From Bacillus_P idriensis_A (GTDB lineage Bacteria; Bacillota; Bacilli; Bacillales; Bacillaceae), in NCBI RefSeq assembly GCF_050483325.1, contig NZ_JBCMYF010000012.1, positions 175,547 to 239,546 of the forward strand: a DNA stretch of 64,000 nucleotides, in the 5' to 3' direction. This document shows, piece after piece, positions 17,283 through 26,507 of this stretch. A model generated the notes under the pieces. It did not search any database and had not been told where the DNA came from. It saw only the letters and a program-made list of their open reading frames with translations. The number at the start of each line of letters is the position of its first letter. Position 1 is the stretch's first letter. Position numbers and translations under genes: made by a program.

Positions 17283-19694
17283 GTGAAGAAAAAGCTAATT
17301 CTTATCGGTAATGGAATGGCGGGCGTCAGAACCATTGAGGAGGTATTGAACGTATCAAAAGAAGAATTCGAAATTAAAATTTTCGGAAGTGAACCGCATC
17401 CGAATTATAATAGGATTTTGCTGTCAAAGGTCTTGCAGGGAGATACAGAAGTTAAGGATATTACATTAAATGACTGGGATTGGTATAAAGAAAATAACAT
17501 TCAATTACATACAGGAGAAACGGTCACAAAGATTGATGCGGAGTTGAAGGCTGTTTATTCTGATTCAGGAAGAGTAGAGGTTTATGATGAATTGATTTTA
17601 GCTACTGGATCTCTTCCTTTTATTCTTCCAATTCCCGGTGCAGACAAAAAGGGTGTTACGGCTTTTCGTGATATTAGGGATACAGACGAAATGCTTGAAG
17701 CCTCAAAAAAATACAAAAAAGCTGCTGTAATCGGAGGGGGATTGCTTGGGCTTGAGGCAGCAAGGGGACTTTTAAACTTAGGTATGGATGTCTCTGTGGT
17801 ACATCTCTCGCCAAATCTGATGGAGCGTCAATTGGACCCTATAGCCGGAAATCTTCTGCAAAAAGAACTGGAAAATCAGGGGATGAAATTCCTTTTAGAA
17901 AAACAAACGGAAGCGATCATGGGAGATGATCGCGCAGAAGGATTGAAGTTTAAAGACGGTACGGAAATTGAAGCTGACTTAGTCGTTATGGCAGTGGGCA
18001 TCAGACCGAACGCGGAGCTTGCAAAAGAAAGCGGACTTTCAGTAAACCGCGGAATTGTTGTCGATGATTTTCTGCAGACCAATCTTCCTCACATATATGC
18101 TGTTGGAGAATGCGCAGAACATAACGGAATTGCTTACGGGTTAGTTGCACCGCTGTATGAGCAAGCGAAAGTATTAGCTGAACAAATTTGCGGAAATAAA
18201 CCAAATCCTTATAAAGGGTCCGTTGTATCCACTCAATTGAAGGTTTCAGGTGTAAACGTATTTTCTGCAGGCGATTTTATGGAAGGAGAAGACAAAAAAG
18301 CAATCAAGGTTTTTGATGATCACGATGGAATTTATAAAAAAATCGTATTGCGGGGGAATCAAATTGTCGGCGCCGTTTTATTTGGAGATACAAATGACGG
18401 CAGCCGCCTGCTCTCAATGATTCAAAAGCAAGCAGATGTTTCGGAGATATCAAAGGTAACCATTCTTCAGCCTGCAGGCGAAATGGCTGGATCAAGCCTC
18501 GTAGAGAGCATGAGTGCCGAAGAGATGATTTGCGGCTGCAATGGTGTATCAAAAGGAGCCATTGTTCAGGCAATCCAAAAGCAGGGATGCTCATCAGTTG
18601 ATGAAATAAAAGCTTGTACCAGCGCTTCCCGTTCTTGCGGAGGCTGCAAGCCGCTTGTTGCAGAGCTGCTGCAATACACGCTTGGAGAAGATTTTGATGC
18701 AGGCTCTCAAAAAGAAGCGATATGCGGATGTACAGAACTGTCAAGAGATGAAATTGTCGATGAAATTAAAGCTAAAGGATTGTCGCATACAAAAGAAGTC
18801 ATGAACGTTCTTGGCTGGAGTTCTGAGGAAGGCTGTTCAAAATGCCGTCCGGCTCTTAATTATTATTTAGGAATGGTAAAGCCTACAGAATATGAAGATG
18901 AGAGAGAATCACGTTTTGTAAACGAGCGCATGCATGCGAACATTCAGAGAGACGGAACATACTCGGTTGTACCCCGGATGTACGGCGGAGTAACAAATGC
19001 CAAAGATTTAAGGCGGATTGCTGATGTGGTGGATAAGTATGAAATTCCGCTGGTGAAAGTAACCGGCGGACAGCGCCTGGATTTGTTTGGCGTGAAAAAA
19101 GAGGATTTGCCGGATGTATGGAAAGAACTTGATATGCCTTCCGGTTATGCTTACGGCAAATCTCTTCGTACAGTGAAAACGTGTGTTGGAGAGCAGTTCT
19201 GCCGCTTTGGCACACAGGATTCCATGTCGCTTGGAATTGCCCTTGAAAAAAAATTCGAAGGTCTGCAAACTCCTCATAAAGTAAAAATGGCTGTCTCTGC
19301 CTGCCCGAGGAGCTGTGCAGAATCTGGATTCAAAGATATCGGGTTCATTGGCATTGAAGGAGGATGGGAACTTTATGTCGGCGGAAATGGCGGCACACAC
19401 GTACGCGGAGGAGACTTATTGATCAAAGTGAAAACAGATGAAGAAGTGATGGAAATCACAGGGGCTTACTTGCAATATTACCGCGAAACGGCAAATTATT
19501 TAGAGCGTACTTCTGCATGGATAGAGCGCGTTGGACTGACTCATATTAAATCTGTATTGGAAGATAAAGAAAAATGCAAACAGCTTAATGACCGAATGAA
19601 TGAAGCTCTATCTGTCTATAAAGACCCTTGGAGAGAAATTGTAAATAATGATAAAACGAAGAAAGAATTGTTTGCGAATGTCGTCATGTCTTAA
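17283..19694 (+). CDS. nasD: NAD(P)H-dependent nitrite reductase large subunit NasD (NirB)
   Basis: An 803-residue enzyme that reduces nitrite to ammonium with six electrons. The order is FAD domain (LIGNGMAGVRT), NAD domain (GGGLLGLEAARG near 155), two BFD-like 2Fe-2S modules (CGCNGVSKG...RSCGGCKPL and CGCTELSRDE...CSKCRPA), then the sirohaem/4Fe-4S half. Both cluster motifs there are intact: TCVGEQFCRF and SACPRSCAESG. It is a full paralogue of the upstream NasB, and comparing the two shows which residues NasB has lost. The start is GTG after GAGGAGG. It partners with the Rieske-type subunit NasE 36 bp downstream and needs the sirohaem made via NasF. Confidence 0.93.
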   Translation: MKKKLILIGNGMAGVRTIEEVLNVSKEEFEIKIFGSEPHPNYNRILLSKVLQGDTEVKDITLNDWDWYKENNIQLHTGETVTKIDAELKAVYSDSGRVEVYDELILATGSLPFILPIPGADKKGVTAFRDIRDTDEMLEASKKYKKAAVIGGGLLGLEAARGLLNLGMDVSVVHLSPNLMERQLDPIAGNLLQKELENQGMKFLLEKQTEAIMGDDRAEGLKFKDGTEIEADLVVMAVGIRPNAELAKESGLSVNRGIVVDDFLQTNLPHIYAVGECAEHNGIAYGLVAPLYEQAKVLAEQICGNKPNPYKGSVVSTQLKVSGVNVFSAGDFMEGEDKKAIKVFDDHDGIYKKIVLRGNQIVGAVLFGDTNDGSRLLSMIQKQADVSEISKVTILQPAGEMAGSSLVESMSAEEMICGCNGVSKGAIVQAIQKQGCSSVDEIKACTSASRSCGGCKPLVAELLQYTLGEDFDAGSQKEAICGCTELSRDEIVDEIKAKGLSHTKEVMNVLGWSSEEGCSKCRPALNYYLGMVKPTEYEDERESRFVNERMHANIQRDGTYSVVPRMYGGVTNAKDLRRIADVVDKYEIPLVKVTGGQRLDLFGVKKEDLPDVWKELDMPSGYAYGKSLRTVKTCVGEQFCRFGTQDSMSLGIALEKKFEGLQTPHKVKMAVSACPRSCAESGFKDIGFIGIEGGWELYVGGNGGTHVRGGDLLIKVKTDEEVMEITGAYLQYYRETANYLERTSAWIERVGLTHIKSVLEDKEKCKQLNDRMNEALSVYKDPWREIVNNDKTKKELFANVVMS

Positions 19695-19730
19695 AACAGC
19701 GGTCTGAAAAGATTAGGGGGGAACTCATTC

Positions 19731-20051
19731 ATGGTAAACAACAGTTTAACTAAAGTGCTCGTTTGTGCAGCTGATGAACTTCCAGAACGTTTAGGAAAAA
19801 CGGTTCGTATTGAAGGCAATGAAATTGCGGTATTCAGATTATCAGACGGGCGAGTCCGTGCAGTCGAAAACCGATGTCCTCATAAAGGAGGAGTGCTTAC
19901 AGAAGGAATTGTCAGCGGCGAATATGTTTATTGTCCGATGCATGACTGGAAGATCTGTTTAGAAGATGGCAACGTCCAGGAGCCGGATGCAGGCTGTGTC
20001 AAAACGTATCAAACAATCATAGATGACAATGAAATTTACCTTCTTTTATAG
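19731..20051 (+). CDS. nasE: Nitrite reductase small subunit NasE (NirD)
   Basis: A 106-residue Rieske-type 2Fe-2S protein. The ligand motifs are CPHKGG (near residue 48) and CPMHDW (near 67), the usual Cys-x-His and Cys-x-x-His pairs. It matches B. subtilis NasE in length and position after nasD. GGGGGGA precedes the ATG. It joins NasD in the cytoplasmic nitrite reductase. Confidence 0.92.
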   Translation: MVNNSLTKVLVCAADELPERLGKTVRIEGNEIAVFRLSDGRVRAVENRCPHKGGVLTEGIVSGEYVYCPMHDWKICLEDGNVQEPDAGCVKTYQTIIDDNEIYLLL

Positions 20052-20103
20052 AATGGGAACACGTTATTGCAAAAGTATGAATGAGCAGATTGGGAGGTAA
20101 AGG

Positions 20104-20874
20104 ATGAAAAAGGGAAAAGTCTATATCGTTGGAGCTGGACCAGGTGATCCGGAATTAATTACTCTCAAAGCTGTGAAATGTCTTGCGGCAGCGGATGTCA
20201 TTCTATACGACCGTTTAGTCAATCCAGTCCTGCTGGAACATGGAAAGGAAGAAGCTGAGTTCATATACTGCGGTAAAACCCCTGGTAATCATTGTGTCTC
20301 ACAGGAGGTTATTCAGAAATTGCTCATCGAAAAATCTCATCAAGGTAAAACTGTTGTGCGTTTAAAAGGCGGAGATCCATTCATCTTCGGGCGGGGCGGA
20401 GAAGAGGCGGAAGTTCTTGCCCGACTCGGCATTACTTTTGAAATCGTTCCTGGAATAACAGCAGGGATAGCGGCTCCTGCTTACGCTGGTATACCTGTTA
20501 CCCACAGGGAGTTTGGAGGTTCCATAGCATTTGTCACAGGACACTGTAAAACAGGTAAACCGGATAACATCCGATGGGATTATTTAGCTAAAGGTGTTGA
20601 TACTATTTCCATTTACATGGGAATGAAAAATCTTCCTTATATATGCAGGAAGCTTCAATCCTGCGGCAAAAATCCCGAAACGCCAATCGCTGTCATTGAA
20701 CAAGGAACGACAATGAATCAGCGGATAGTCACAGGTACTCTAGAAACAATAGTGAACTCTGTTAGAAATGAAGAAATCACAAATCCAGCCATGATTATTA
20801 TAGGAGAAGTTGTTAAATTGTCGGAGCGTTTAGCTTGGTTTTCACAAAGAAAAAGAGAGAAGGTATTTATTTAA
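20104..20874 (+). CDS. nasF: Uroporphyrinogen-III C-methyltransferase NasF (SUMT)
   Basis: A 256-residue SAM-dependent enzyme that methylates uroporphyrinogen III to precorrin-2, the first step to the sirohaem needed by NasD. Motifs: VGAGPGDPELITLKA at the N-terminus, LYDRLV, VRLKGGDPFIFGRGGEE (near 82-98), PGITAGIAAPAYAGIPVTHR and MGMKNL. As I recall, B. subtilis NasF is longer (about 483 residues) because of an added uroporphyrinogen-synthase-like half; only the SUMT domain is present here. GGAGGTAAAGG precedes the ATG. It ends the operon; a weak hairpin follows at 20926. Confidence 0.9.
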   Translation: MKKGKVYIVGAGPGDPELITLKAVKCLAAADVILYDRLVNPVLLEHGKEEAEFIYCGKTPGNHCVSQEVIQKLLIEKSHQGKTVVRLKGGDPFIFGRGGEEAEVLARLGITFEIVPGITAGIAAPAYAGIPVTHREFGGSIAFVTGHCKTGKPDNIRWDYLAKGVDTISIYMGMKNLPYICRKLQSCGKNPETPIAVIEQGTTMNQRIVTGTLETIVNSVRNEEITNPAMIIIGEVVKLSERLAWFSQRKREKVFI

Positions 20875-20925
20875 GGCTGACCTTTTACATTGTAAATGCG
20901 TGTCAACTGCTTTGATTTACAATCG

Positions 20926-20959
20926 GGCGCTTATCTATAATAAGGTAAGTGTCTTTTTT
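20926..20959 (+). terminator. Possible terminator of nasDEF
   Basis: A 9-bp stem with three G-U pairs (GCGCTTATC with GGTAAGTGT) followed by six T residues. A second inverted repeat, ATTGTAAAT / ATTTACAAT, lies just upstream. Confidence 0.5.
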
Positions 20960-21056
20960 AATGGAATAAAAGATTGAGTTCATAGTATGCTTTTGAAATA
21001 ATTGGTATTAAGAAAACATGGAAAGACTAAATTTAGAGAATTGAAAGGATATCACA

Positions 21057-24000
21057 ATGAAAATAAATCAATTAATTTCGAACAATATCAACAAATTAGA
21101 TGTAATACTGCCGGCAGATAAATCGTTGGGAGTTGCTGGTTTATCCGGATCTGGAAAAACCACATTTTGCAAAGCTATTGGTGAAGAATCCAAGAAACGT
21201 CTCGTTTCCTTATTGCCAAAGGCAGAATATCAGTATTTATTTTCTACTATAATGGAAACGAATTTCAGTGCCATCAAGATGGAAGAAATACCTTTAGTTC
21301 TTTTCCTTGGGAAATCATCGATTTCTTCTAATCCTCGTTCAACGATTGGCACCCATACAGGTGTGTTTAAAGAGATTCGTGCTGCTCTTGCTGAAAAATT
21401 TAATCTTTCACCAGAAGTCTTTTCCTTTAATAATGCATTAGGCTGGTGTCCTGAATGTAAAGGACGGGGTACTACCAAAAATGTCGAATGTAAAAAATGC
21501 GGGGGCAGGCGTTATAATCCGGAAGTTGAGCAATATAAGATCGATTTGTGGAATCAGCCGCATAGTATTTCCGATCTCAACAATTTAAGTGTTGAATCGA
21601 TTTATTCTCTTTCAGAGGAATTACATATTAATGAGGCAAAACAGCATATTCTTAAAAATATAATCAATATGAATATTGGCTACTTAACATTAAATCGGAT
21701 CATGGGAACATTGTCAGGAGGGGAATTAACACGGCTTTACCTGGCAGAATTCATGGCAGTAAGTGTTAATACCGTGATTATTATTGATGAAATCTCAGTA
21801 GGCCTTGATCATCAAACCCTTCTGAAAATTTTAGAACAGATTCAACAATTAGGACATAAAAATCAAATTTGGCTTATTGATCATTCTGATACAGTGCTGG
21901 ATACGGCGGATGAGCAATTGTTCTTTGGACCTGGCAGCGGTAAATACGGCGGAAAAATTGTTGAAGAATCACCTCGTCCAAAACCTGTTTTTATGGAACG
22001 AAATCAGGAAATGCCAACAGATTACTATCAATTTCATGATCTATACTGCCGTAATATTCAAATGGCTGACATTCAGATTCCGAAAAATAGACTTATAACC
22101 TTTACTGGTGAGTCGGGATGCGGTAAATCGACCCTTGTAAATGAGTGTATCTCAAAGGATTTTCTGAAGCGGTACCCAAAAGATAAACTGGTTATGGTAG
22201 GACAGGATCGAAACCAGTCGATTACAAGCCGGTCAACCGTTGCGACCTTTCTTGATATCAAAAAGAAACTCACCAAATACAGTGACGATATTGATGACCT
22301 TTTTCAGCGCTCAATTGAAGATATTATCCAGGAGCTTCCAAATGAAGACGTCGCTTATAAACGCTTGAGTTTACTGATCAAACTGGGACTTGGTTATTTG
22401 ACGCCGGAAAGAAAAACACAAACCTTGTCTACAGGTGAATTTCAATGTGTTCATTTAGTTTCTGAGCTGTTTTCAAACTCAAGAAACCCCCATACGCTGT
22501 TTATTTTTGACGAGCCTTCAAAAGGTTTATCACAAAATATTTTAAACCAATTCATTGATAGTGTAATGGTCATTCTTCAGGATGAAACTGTTTCAATCGT
22601 GATGATTGAACATAATGCCTATATGTTAGAAAGCTCTGATTTTATTGTTGATTTTGGTAAAAGACAGCTTGAACCTGTCGAACATCTTGATGTAGTCAGT
22701 CATGATGATTATTATCGTCAAGAAAAGAGTGCAGATCGAGTTTCACCATTGCATATTTTTTCAGCACTCAAGCAGCAAAAGGGTATTCGCTACTTAGAAG
22801 AAAATCATATCGCCTATTATAAAAGTGCAGAAAACGTCTTTAAGGGCGGCATCTTAAAAAGCTTGTCATCAATGGCCCGTCTGATTTACGGGGAATATGA
22901 ATCTGATACCATTGCACCTGTCATTGCCATAGATCTTGAACGGCATTTGTATAGCCAATATAGTTTTCTCTATGAAATTGGCGGCCTGATCAACCATATT
23001 GTGGCTTCACATCCGTCTAATAAAGATACTGGCAGTTTCGATTTTTATTTTCACGAAAATCATTGTCCCTGCTGTTCTGGCCGCCGGGTGATTGAAAAAT
23101 TTGATATAGATGTTGTCATTCAGGACAAAACCGTACCATTTTGGGATGGCCTATTGCATCCAGATGTGATGGAGGTATTAAAATATTATCAATATCCAAA
23201 ATTACAATTCCTGTTTGATGAGATAAAAATTGAGCTTGGTCAAGATATTAGTAAAAGCTACAATGAAATGACAGAAGCAGAAAAGCATACATTTTTATAT
23301 GGTTATTGGGAAAAGTCATTTTATGATAAAGCAGGTAAGGCACGGAGAACATGGGAAGGCTTTAATTTAATCATCGGGCGTTATATGTTTATTTCGAAAT
23401 CGATTATTAAAGAGCATATGAAAGAATCAAAAGAGATGATTACTTGTCCGATTTGCCGAGGAACCGTACTAAACCATCATAAAAAGCTCAAATTTGGCGA
23501 TGTGGATATTCGGGAGATTATTCATCTGCCGCTTGATCAAGTTATGGAAACGGCAGGGGAACTGCCGGAACTGGTGAAATTGAAATCGATTGTTGGCGGC
23601 GATATGTCTTTGACCGAAGATGTCTCCCTGTTGCCAAGAGAAACACAAGTTGCGCTGAAAATGCTTGAACTTGAACTGGCAAGCTTTGTCGGTTATGAAA
23701 TTGTTTTGCAAAATGTCCTGCCATTCTGGGAGATCATCAAAAACAACATCGAATCCATCAGCAGCAATAATCAAGTGACCATCTGTGATTTTCCCGCTAT
23801 CAATGAAACAAGAGAAACGATCATAGATAAGTATTTCACAAATGGAAAATACAAAAAACTAACATATGTTTATGAAGCATTTGGCTACAAAAAATTAGTT
23901 ACCCAAATCAATAAAATGAAAAAAAGCCATCCATGTCCATTTTGTAAAGGAAAGAAAGTGATAACAGAAGATAATCTGCATGATGGTGTGTTTAAATTAA

Positions 24001-24224
24001 CGATTCCATGTGTAAGTTGTCATGAAAGTGGCATCAATGATGAAGGCCGCAAGGAAATCGTAGATGGCACGGACGTGCAAACATGGCTGACTGGCAAAGT
24101 AAGCGATGTTGTTGCTGAAAGCGAACTGCCGGAAGCAGTTTCAAATATTCCAATCTTTAATCGGATTCGTGAGTTAAATAAACGGGATATGATGGCGGTT
24201 TATCGATGCCTTGAGCAAAGTTAA
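21057..24224 (+). CDS. UvrA-like tandem ATPase with a long C-terminal zinc-knuckle region
   Basis: A 1055-residue protein built from UvrA parts in an unusual order. Residues 1-300 form ABC module I: Walker A GLSGSGKT near 29, a CPECKGRG...CKKCGGRRYN zinc motif near 131-150, signature LSGGE near 220, and Walker B IIIDEISVGLD. Residues 330-540 form module II: GESGCGKST near 352, a weakened LSTGE signature, LFIFDEPSKGLS and IEHN. Module II lacks the usual zinc hook. The remaining 500 residues contain CPCCSGRR (near 671), CPICRG (near 799), and CPFCKGK with CVSC (near 960-985). The stretch around 730-830 resembles the UvrB-binding and zinc part that normally sits inside UvrA module I. The housekeeping UvrA differs. 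The role is unknown; DNA repair or drug self-resistance are family precedents. Confidence 0.7.
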   Translation: MKINQLISNNINKLDVILPADKSLGVAGLSGSGKTTFCKAIGEESKKRLVSLLPKAEYQYLFSTIMETNFSAIKMEEIPLVLFLGKSSISSNPRSTIGTHTGVFKEIRAALAEKFNLSPEVFSFNNALGWCPECKGRGTTKNVECKKCGGRRYNPEVEQYKIDLWNQPHSISDLNNLSVESIYSLSEELHINEAKQHILKNIINMNIGYLTLNRIMGTLSGGELTRLYLAEFMAVSVNTVIIIDEISVGLDHQTLLKILEQIQQLGHKNQIWLIDHSDTVLDTADEQLFFGPGSGKYGGKIVEESPRPKPVFMERNQEMPTDYYQFHDLYCRNIQMADIQIPKNRLITFTGESGCGKSTLVNECISKDFLKRYPKDKLVMVGQDRNQSITSRSTVATFLDIKKKLTKYSDDIDDLFQRSIEDIIQELPNEDVAYKRLSLLIKLGLGYLTPERKTQTLSTGEFQCVHLVSELFSNSRNPHTLFIFDEPSKGLSQNILNQFIDSVMVILQDETVSIVMIEHNAYMLESSDFIVDFGKRQLEPVEHLDVVSHDDYYRQEKSADRVSPLHIFSALKQQKGIRYLEENHIAYYKSAENVFKGGILKSLSSMARLIYGEYESDTIAPVIAIDLERHLYSQYSFLYEIGGLINHIVASHPSNKDTGSFDFYFHENHCPCCSGRRVIEKFDIDVVIQDKTVPFWDGLLHPDVMEVLKYYQYPKLQFLFDEIKIELGQDISKSYNEMTEAEKHTFLYGYWEKSFYDKAGKARRTWEGFNLIIGRYMFISKSIIKEHMKESKEMITCPICRGTVLNHHKKLKFGDVDIREIIHLPLDQVMETAGELPELVKLKSIVGGDMSLTEDVSLLPRETQVALKMLELELASFVGYEIVLQNVLPFWEIIKNNIESISSNNQVTICDFPAINETRETIIDKYFTNGKYKKLTYVYEAFGYKKLVTQINKMKKSHPCPFCKGKKVITEDNLHDGVFKLTIPCVSCHESGINDEGRKEIVDGTDVQTWLTGKVSDVVAESELPEAVSNIPIFNRIRELNKRDMMAVYRCLEQS

Positions 24225-24291
24225 TAATTTTGAAGACTGTTCAGGAAGCAGGTTGAAAACAGCTTGAAACATGCCTGGACCTTTCCAATCA

Positions 24292-24324
24292 AAAAAACGC
24301 TTAGATAACTTCCTAAGCGTTTTT
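24292..24324. terminator. Bidirectional terminator between uvrA-like gene and nasA
   Basis: Stem AAACGCTTAG / CTAAGCGTTT with A and T runs on either side, placed between convergent genes, so it can serve both. Confidence 0.8.
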
Positions 24325-24358
24325 GATTTTAATACCTTATTTGCTAAATGGATGAAGA

Positions 24359-25564
24359 TTAAATTTTAACCGACTTCTTACTGATAACCCAAGTCTTTCT
24401 CCATGAAAACTGTGCTGATAGCAAGATTGTCAGTGCAGCAATGCCAACAACAGAAAAAACGGCAAATCCAGCATCGTATGTTCCGGTAATTTGTTTTAAG
24501 GTGCCAAGGATGTTTGGTACAAAAAAACCTCCAACACCGCCAGCTGCCCCTACAATTCCGGTAATAAACCCGATTTCTTCGGGAAATCGCTGTGGAACTA
24601 ATTGAAAGACGGCTCCGTTCCCCATACCAAGGAACAGCATGCCGAGAAACAGCAGAACCGTGACGGCTGTAAAAGATGATAACACGCTGACCCCAAACAT
24701 GCTGAGTGCTACTCCCGTAAACAGGAACAATAGAAGTTTAACCCCGCCAATCTTATCTGCAATAAATCCTCCCACTGGACGAAAGAAGCTGCCTGCGATC
24801 ACACATAATGTAACAAAATCACCTGCTCTAACCCTTGTTAAACCGAACTCATCCACAAAGTAGATGCTTAAAAAGCTGGTAAAACCTATAAAACCTCCGA
24901 AAGTTACACTGTAAAGCAGACAGAAATACCAAGTATCCTTCATTTTAAATACATTAAAATATTCTTTGACAGGTTTAGGAGCCGGCTGTGATGGAGCGTC
25001 CTTTGCAATTAACACATAAATGACGAAGACAATCGATAAAGGGATTAAGGCTAATCCCATTACATTATGCCAGCCAATGGACTCTGCAAGACGCGGACCA
25101 AATAATGTTGCAAAAAGGGTGCCGCTGTTGCCGGCTCCTGCTATCCCCATTGCCAGTCCCTGCAAGTGCGGAGGGTACCAGCGGCTAGCCATAGGAAGAG
25201 CAGCAGCAAAGCTTGCACCTGCAACTCCAAGCAAGATTCCAATCATATAAAGTTCTGCTAAGCTTTCTCCTGATAACCATCCCCATAATAGGGGGATCAT
25301 TGTTACAAGCATACCGCCAATTGCTGTTTTCCGGGGGCCGATGCGATCTGTCAGAATACCTAAAATGAGCCGGAATAATGATCCTCCTAAAATAGGAATC
25401 GCAACAATCAATCCTTTTTCAGCGGGTGACAGCCCAAAATCCTTTGTAATATAAACACCTAAAGCGCCTAATAAAACCCAAATCATAAAACTGACATCAA
25501 AATAAAGAAATGATGCAAACAGGGAAGGGGCATGACCGCTTTTTCTCAAGTTATGTAATTTCAA
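24359..25564 (-). CDS. nasA: Nitrate transporter NasA (NarK/NNP family)
   Basis: An MFS permease of about 400 residues with twelve predicted membrane helices, for nitrate (perhaps nitrite) uptake. Family signatures include LYFDVSFMIWVLLGALGVY in helix 1, GILTDRIGPRKT in loop 2-3, and two glycine-rich NNP motifs (GIAGAGNSGT, GIVGAAGGVGG). It aligns closely with B. subtilis NasA. GTG (25573) and ATG (25570) are too close to the GGAG site; TTG at 25564 has the right spacing and aligns with the B. subtilis start. In B. subtilis nasA is divergent from nasB; here it is convergent, after the uvrA-like gene. A TnrA box lies upstream. Confidence 0.9.
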   Translation of the reverse strand: MKLHNLRKSGHAPSLFASFLYFDVSFMIWVLLGALGVYITKDFGLSPAEKGLIVAIPILGGSLFRLILGILTDRIGPRKTAIGGMLVTMIPLLWGWLSGESLAELYMIGILLGVAGASFAAALPMASRWYPPHLQGLAMGIAGAGNSGTLFATLFGPRLAESIGWHNVMGLALIPLSIVFVIYVLIAKDAPSQPAPKPVKEYFNVFKMKDTWYFCLLYSVTFGGFIGFTSFLSIYFVDEFGLTRVRAGDFVTLCVIAGSFFRPVGGFIADKIGGVKLLLFLFTGVALSMFGVSVLSSFTAVTVLLFLGMLFLGMGNGAVFQLVPQRFPEEIGFITGIVGAAGGVGGFFVPNILGTLKQITGTYDAGFAVFSVVGIAALTILLSAQFSWRKTWVISKKSVKI

Positions 25565-25638
25565 TATCATCACTCCAGTTTTAAATTTTTTAAATATTCA
25601 CTTAGTCTACTATTAAATAATTGAAATTTCTTTATTCA

Positions 25639-25655
25639 TGTGAGGAAACATGACA
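25639..25655 (-). promoter_or_regulatory. TnrA box upstream of nasA
   Basis: TGTGAGGAAACATGACA fits TGTNA-N7-TNACA exactly. It lies about 83 bp before the proposed nasA start, suitable for activation of a promoter starting near 25597. Confidence 0.8.
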
Positions 25656-25687
25656 TGGTTTTAGACAGAGAGGTGATAAATAAAATA

Positions 25688-25712
25688 AGAGCTGCCTGCT
25701 GGCAGCTCTTTC
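25688..25712. terminator. Hairpin between nasA promoter and DnaA-box cluster
   Basis: Perfect 9-bp stem AGAGCTGCC / GGCAGCTCT with a TGCT loop, flanked by A-rich sequence on the left and a short T run on the right. It may insulate the nasA promoter. Confidence 0.5.
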
Positions 25713-25770
25713 ATGGATATCATGATGTCAATCATCGGTGTATAGTTAAAATTTGTAAAAAACAAAGAAA

Positions 25771-25979
25771 TTATGCACAGAAATCCTTAAATATTTATCA
25801 ACATTAAAGATCCGCAAAATATAAAGGCTCCACAGGTTTATACACAATATCCACAATTTAAAGGGCAGTTGTCCACAATATTATTAAAAAATCTGACAAT
25901 TTTTTATTTAACTGTATTAATAAGCGGTTGATTAATGTTATCCACAATACCCACAGGTGTGTGGATTGTTTTATCCACA
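25771..25979 (+). promoter_or_regulatory. Cluster of DnaA boxes
   Basis: Within 209 non-coding bases there are two perfect TTATCCACA boxes (25938-25946, 25971-25979). Four have one mismatch: TTATGCACA 25771, TTATACACA 25838, ATATCCACA 25847 and TTGTCCACA 25869. Two have two mismatches: 25947, and a reverse one at 25960. Nearly all face the same way and the spacer is AT-rich. B. subtilis has DnaA-box clusters outside oriC that tune initiation, so this may be such a titration site. It is not the origin, since dnaA and dnaN are absent. Confidence 0.65.
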
Positions 25980-25997
25980 GGTGATTTAAAGGAAAAT

Positions 25998-26030
25998 AAA
26001 AAGAGAGTGCCTCATGCACTCCCTCTTTAA
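25998..26030 (-). terminator. Terminator of yfhD
   Basis: Imperfect stem AAAGAGGGAGTGC / GCACTCTCTTT on the minus strand followed by TTTATTTT, 18 bases after the yfhD stop codon. Confidence 0.7.
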
Positions 26031-26047
26031 AATCATGTCTAAATCTT

Positions 26048-26230
26048 TTACTTCCCTTGACGCTCATCAGCAGCTTTTGCTCTTGCTTGAGCCGTTTTAT
26101 CTGCTTGATCTGCGAGTTCAGCCGAATATTCTTCATAAACTCCGTCAGATTCTTTTTTAAGATTTTTTGGAACCTGTGCCAAATTATTTTTGCCTTTGCT
26201 TCTAGAATGCTGGCTGTTCGCTCTGCCCAT
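26048..26230 (-). CDS. yfhD: YfhD family small protein
   Basis: A 60-residue hydrophilic protein beginning MGRANSQHSRSK with the family core DGVYEEYSAELADQAD and a C-terminal ARAKAADERQ. It matches the small Bacillus protein YfhD, of unknown function and thought to be linked to sporulation. GGAGGG precedes the ATG. Its neighbour upstream is yfhE, as in B. subtilis. Confidence 0.8.
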   Translation of the reverse strand: MGRANSQHSRSKGKNNLAQVPKNLKKESDGVYEEYSAELADQADKTAQARAKAADERQGK

Positions 26231-26314
26231 TTTTTAGCCCTCCTGAAGGTAGCTTGAACATCAATGTGTGTTCATATTTAGTTTGATCTGAACAGGAGGA
26301 AGGTATGCTGGCAG

Positions 26315-26443
26315 TTAATGACTTGATTTGCTGTTTATGTATCCGCCGGCACGGTCAGCCATCTTAAATGCTCTTGAATAGGTAACTTCCTGTGCACCGC
26401 TTAAAGAATTGCGGGTTTTTTCGCGTTTTCTTTTATCTGCCAT
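26315..26443 (-). CDS. yfhE: YfhE family small protein
   Basis: A 42-residue basic protein, MADKRKREKTRNSLSGAQEV followed by TYSRAFKMADRAGGYINSK. This is the YfhE family of Bacillaceae, of unknown function. AAGGGTG precedes the ATG. It lies just upstream of yfhD on the same strand, the B. subtilis arrangement. Confidence 0.8.
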   Translation of the reverse strand: MADKRKREKTRNSLSGAQEVTYSRAFKMADRAGGYINSKSSH

Positions 26444-26507
26444 TTCGTTCACCCTTTCTTTTATGTCATGAGAAAGTACACTGTTTGCGCTTTGGTGGCA
26501 AGCTTAT

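Noticed and set aside
25771..25979. Chromosomal origin of replication
   Set aside because: DnaA boxes are present, but dnaA, dnaN, rpmH and a clear unwinding region are absent and the neighbours belong to the yfh region.
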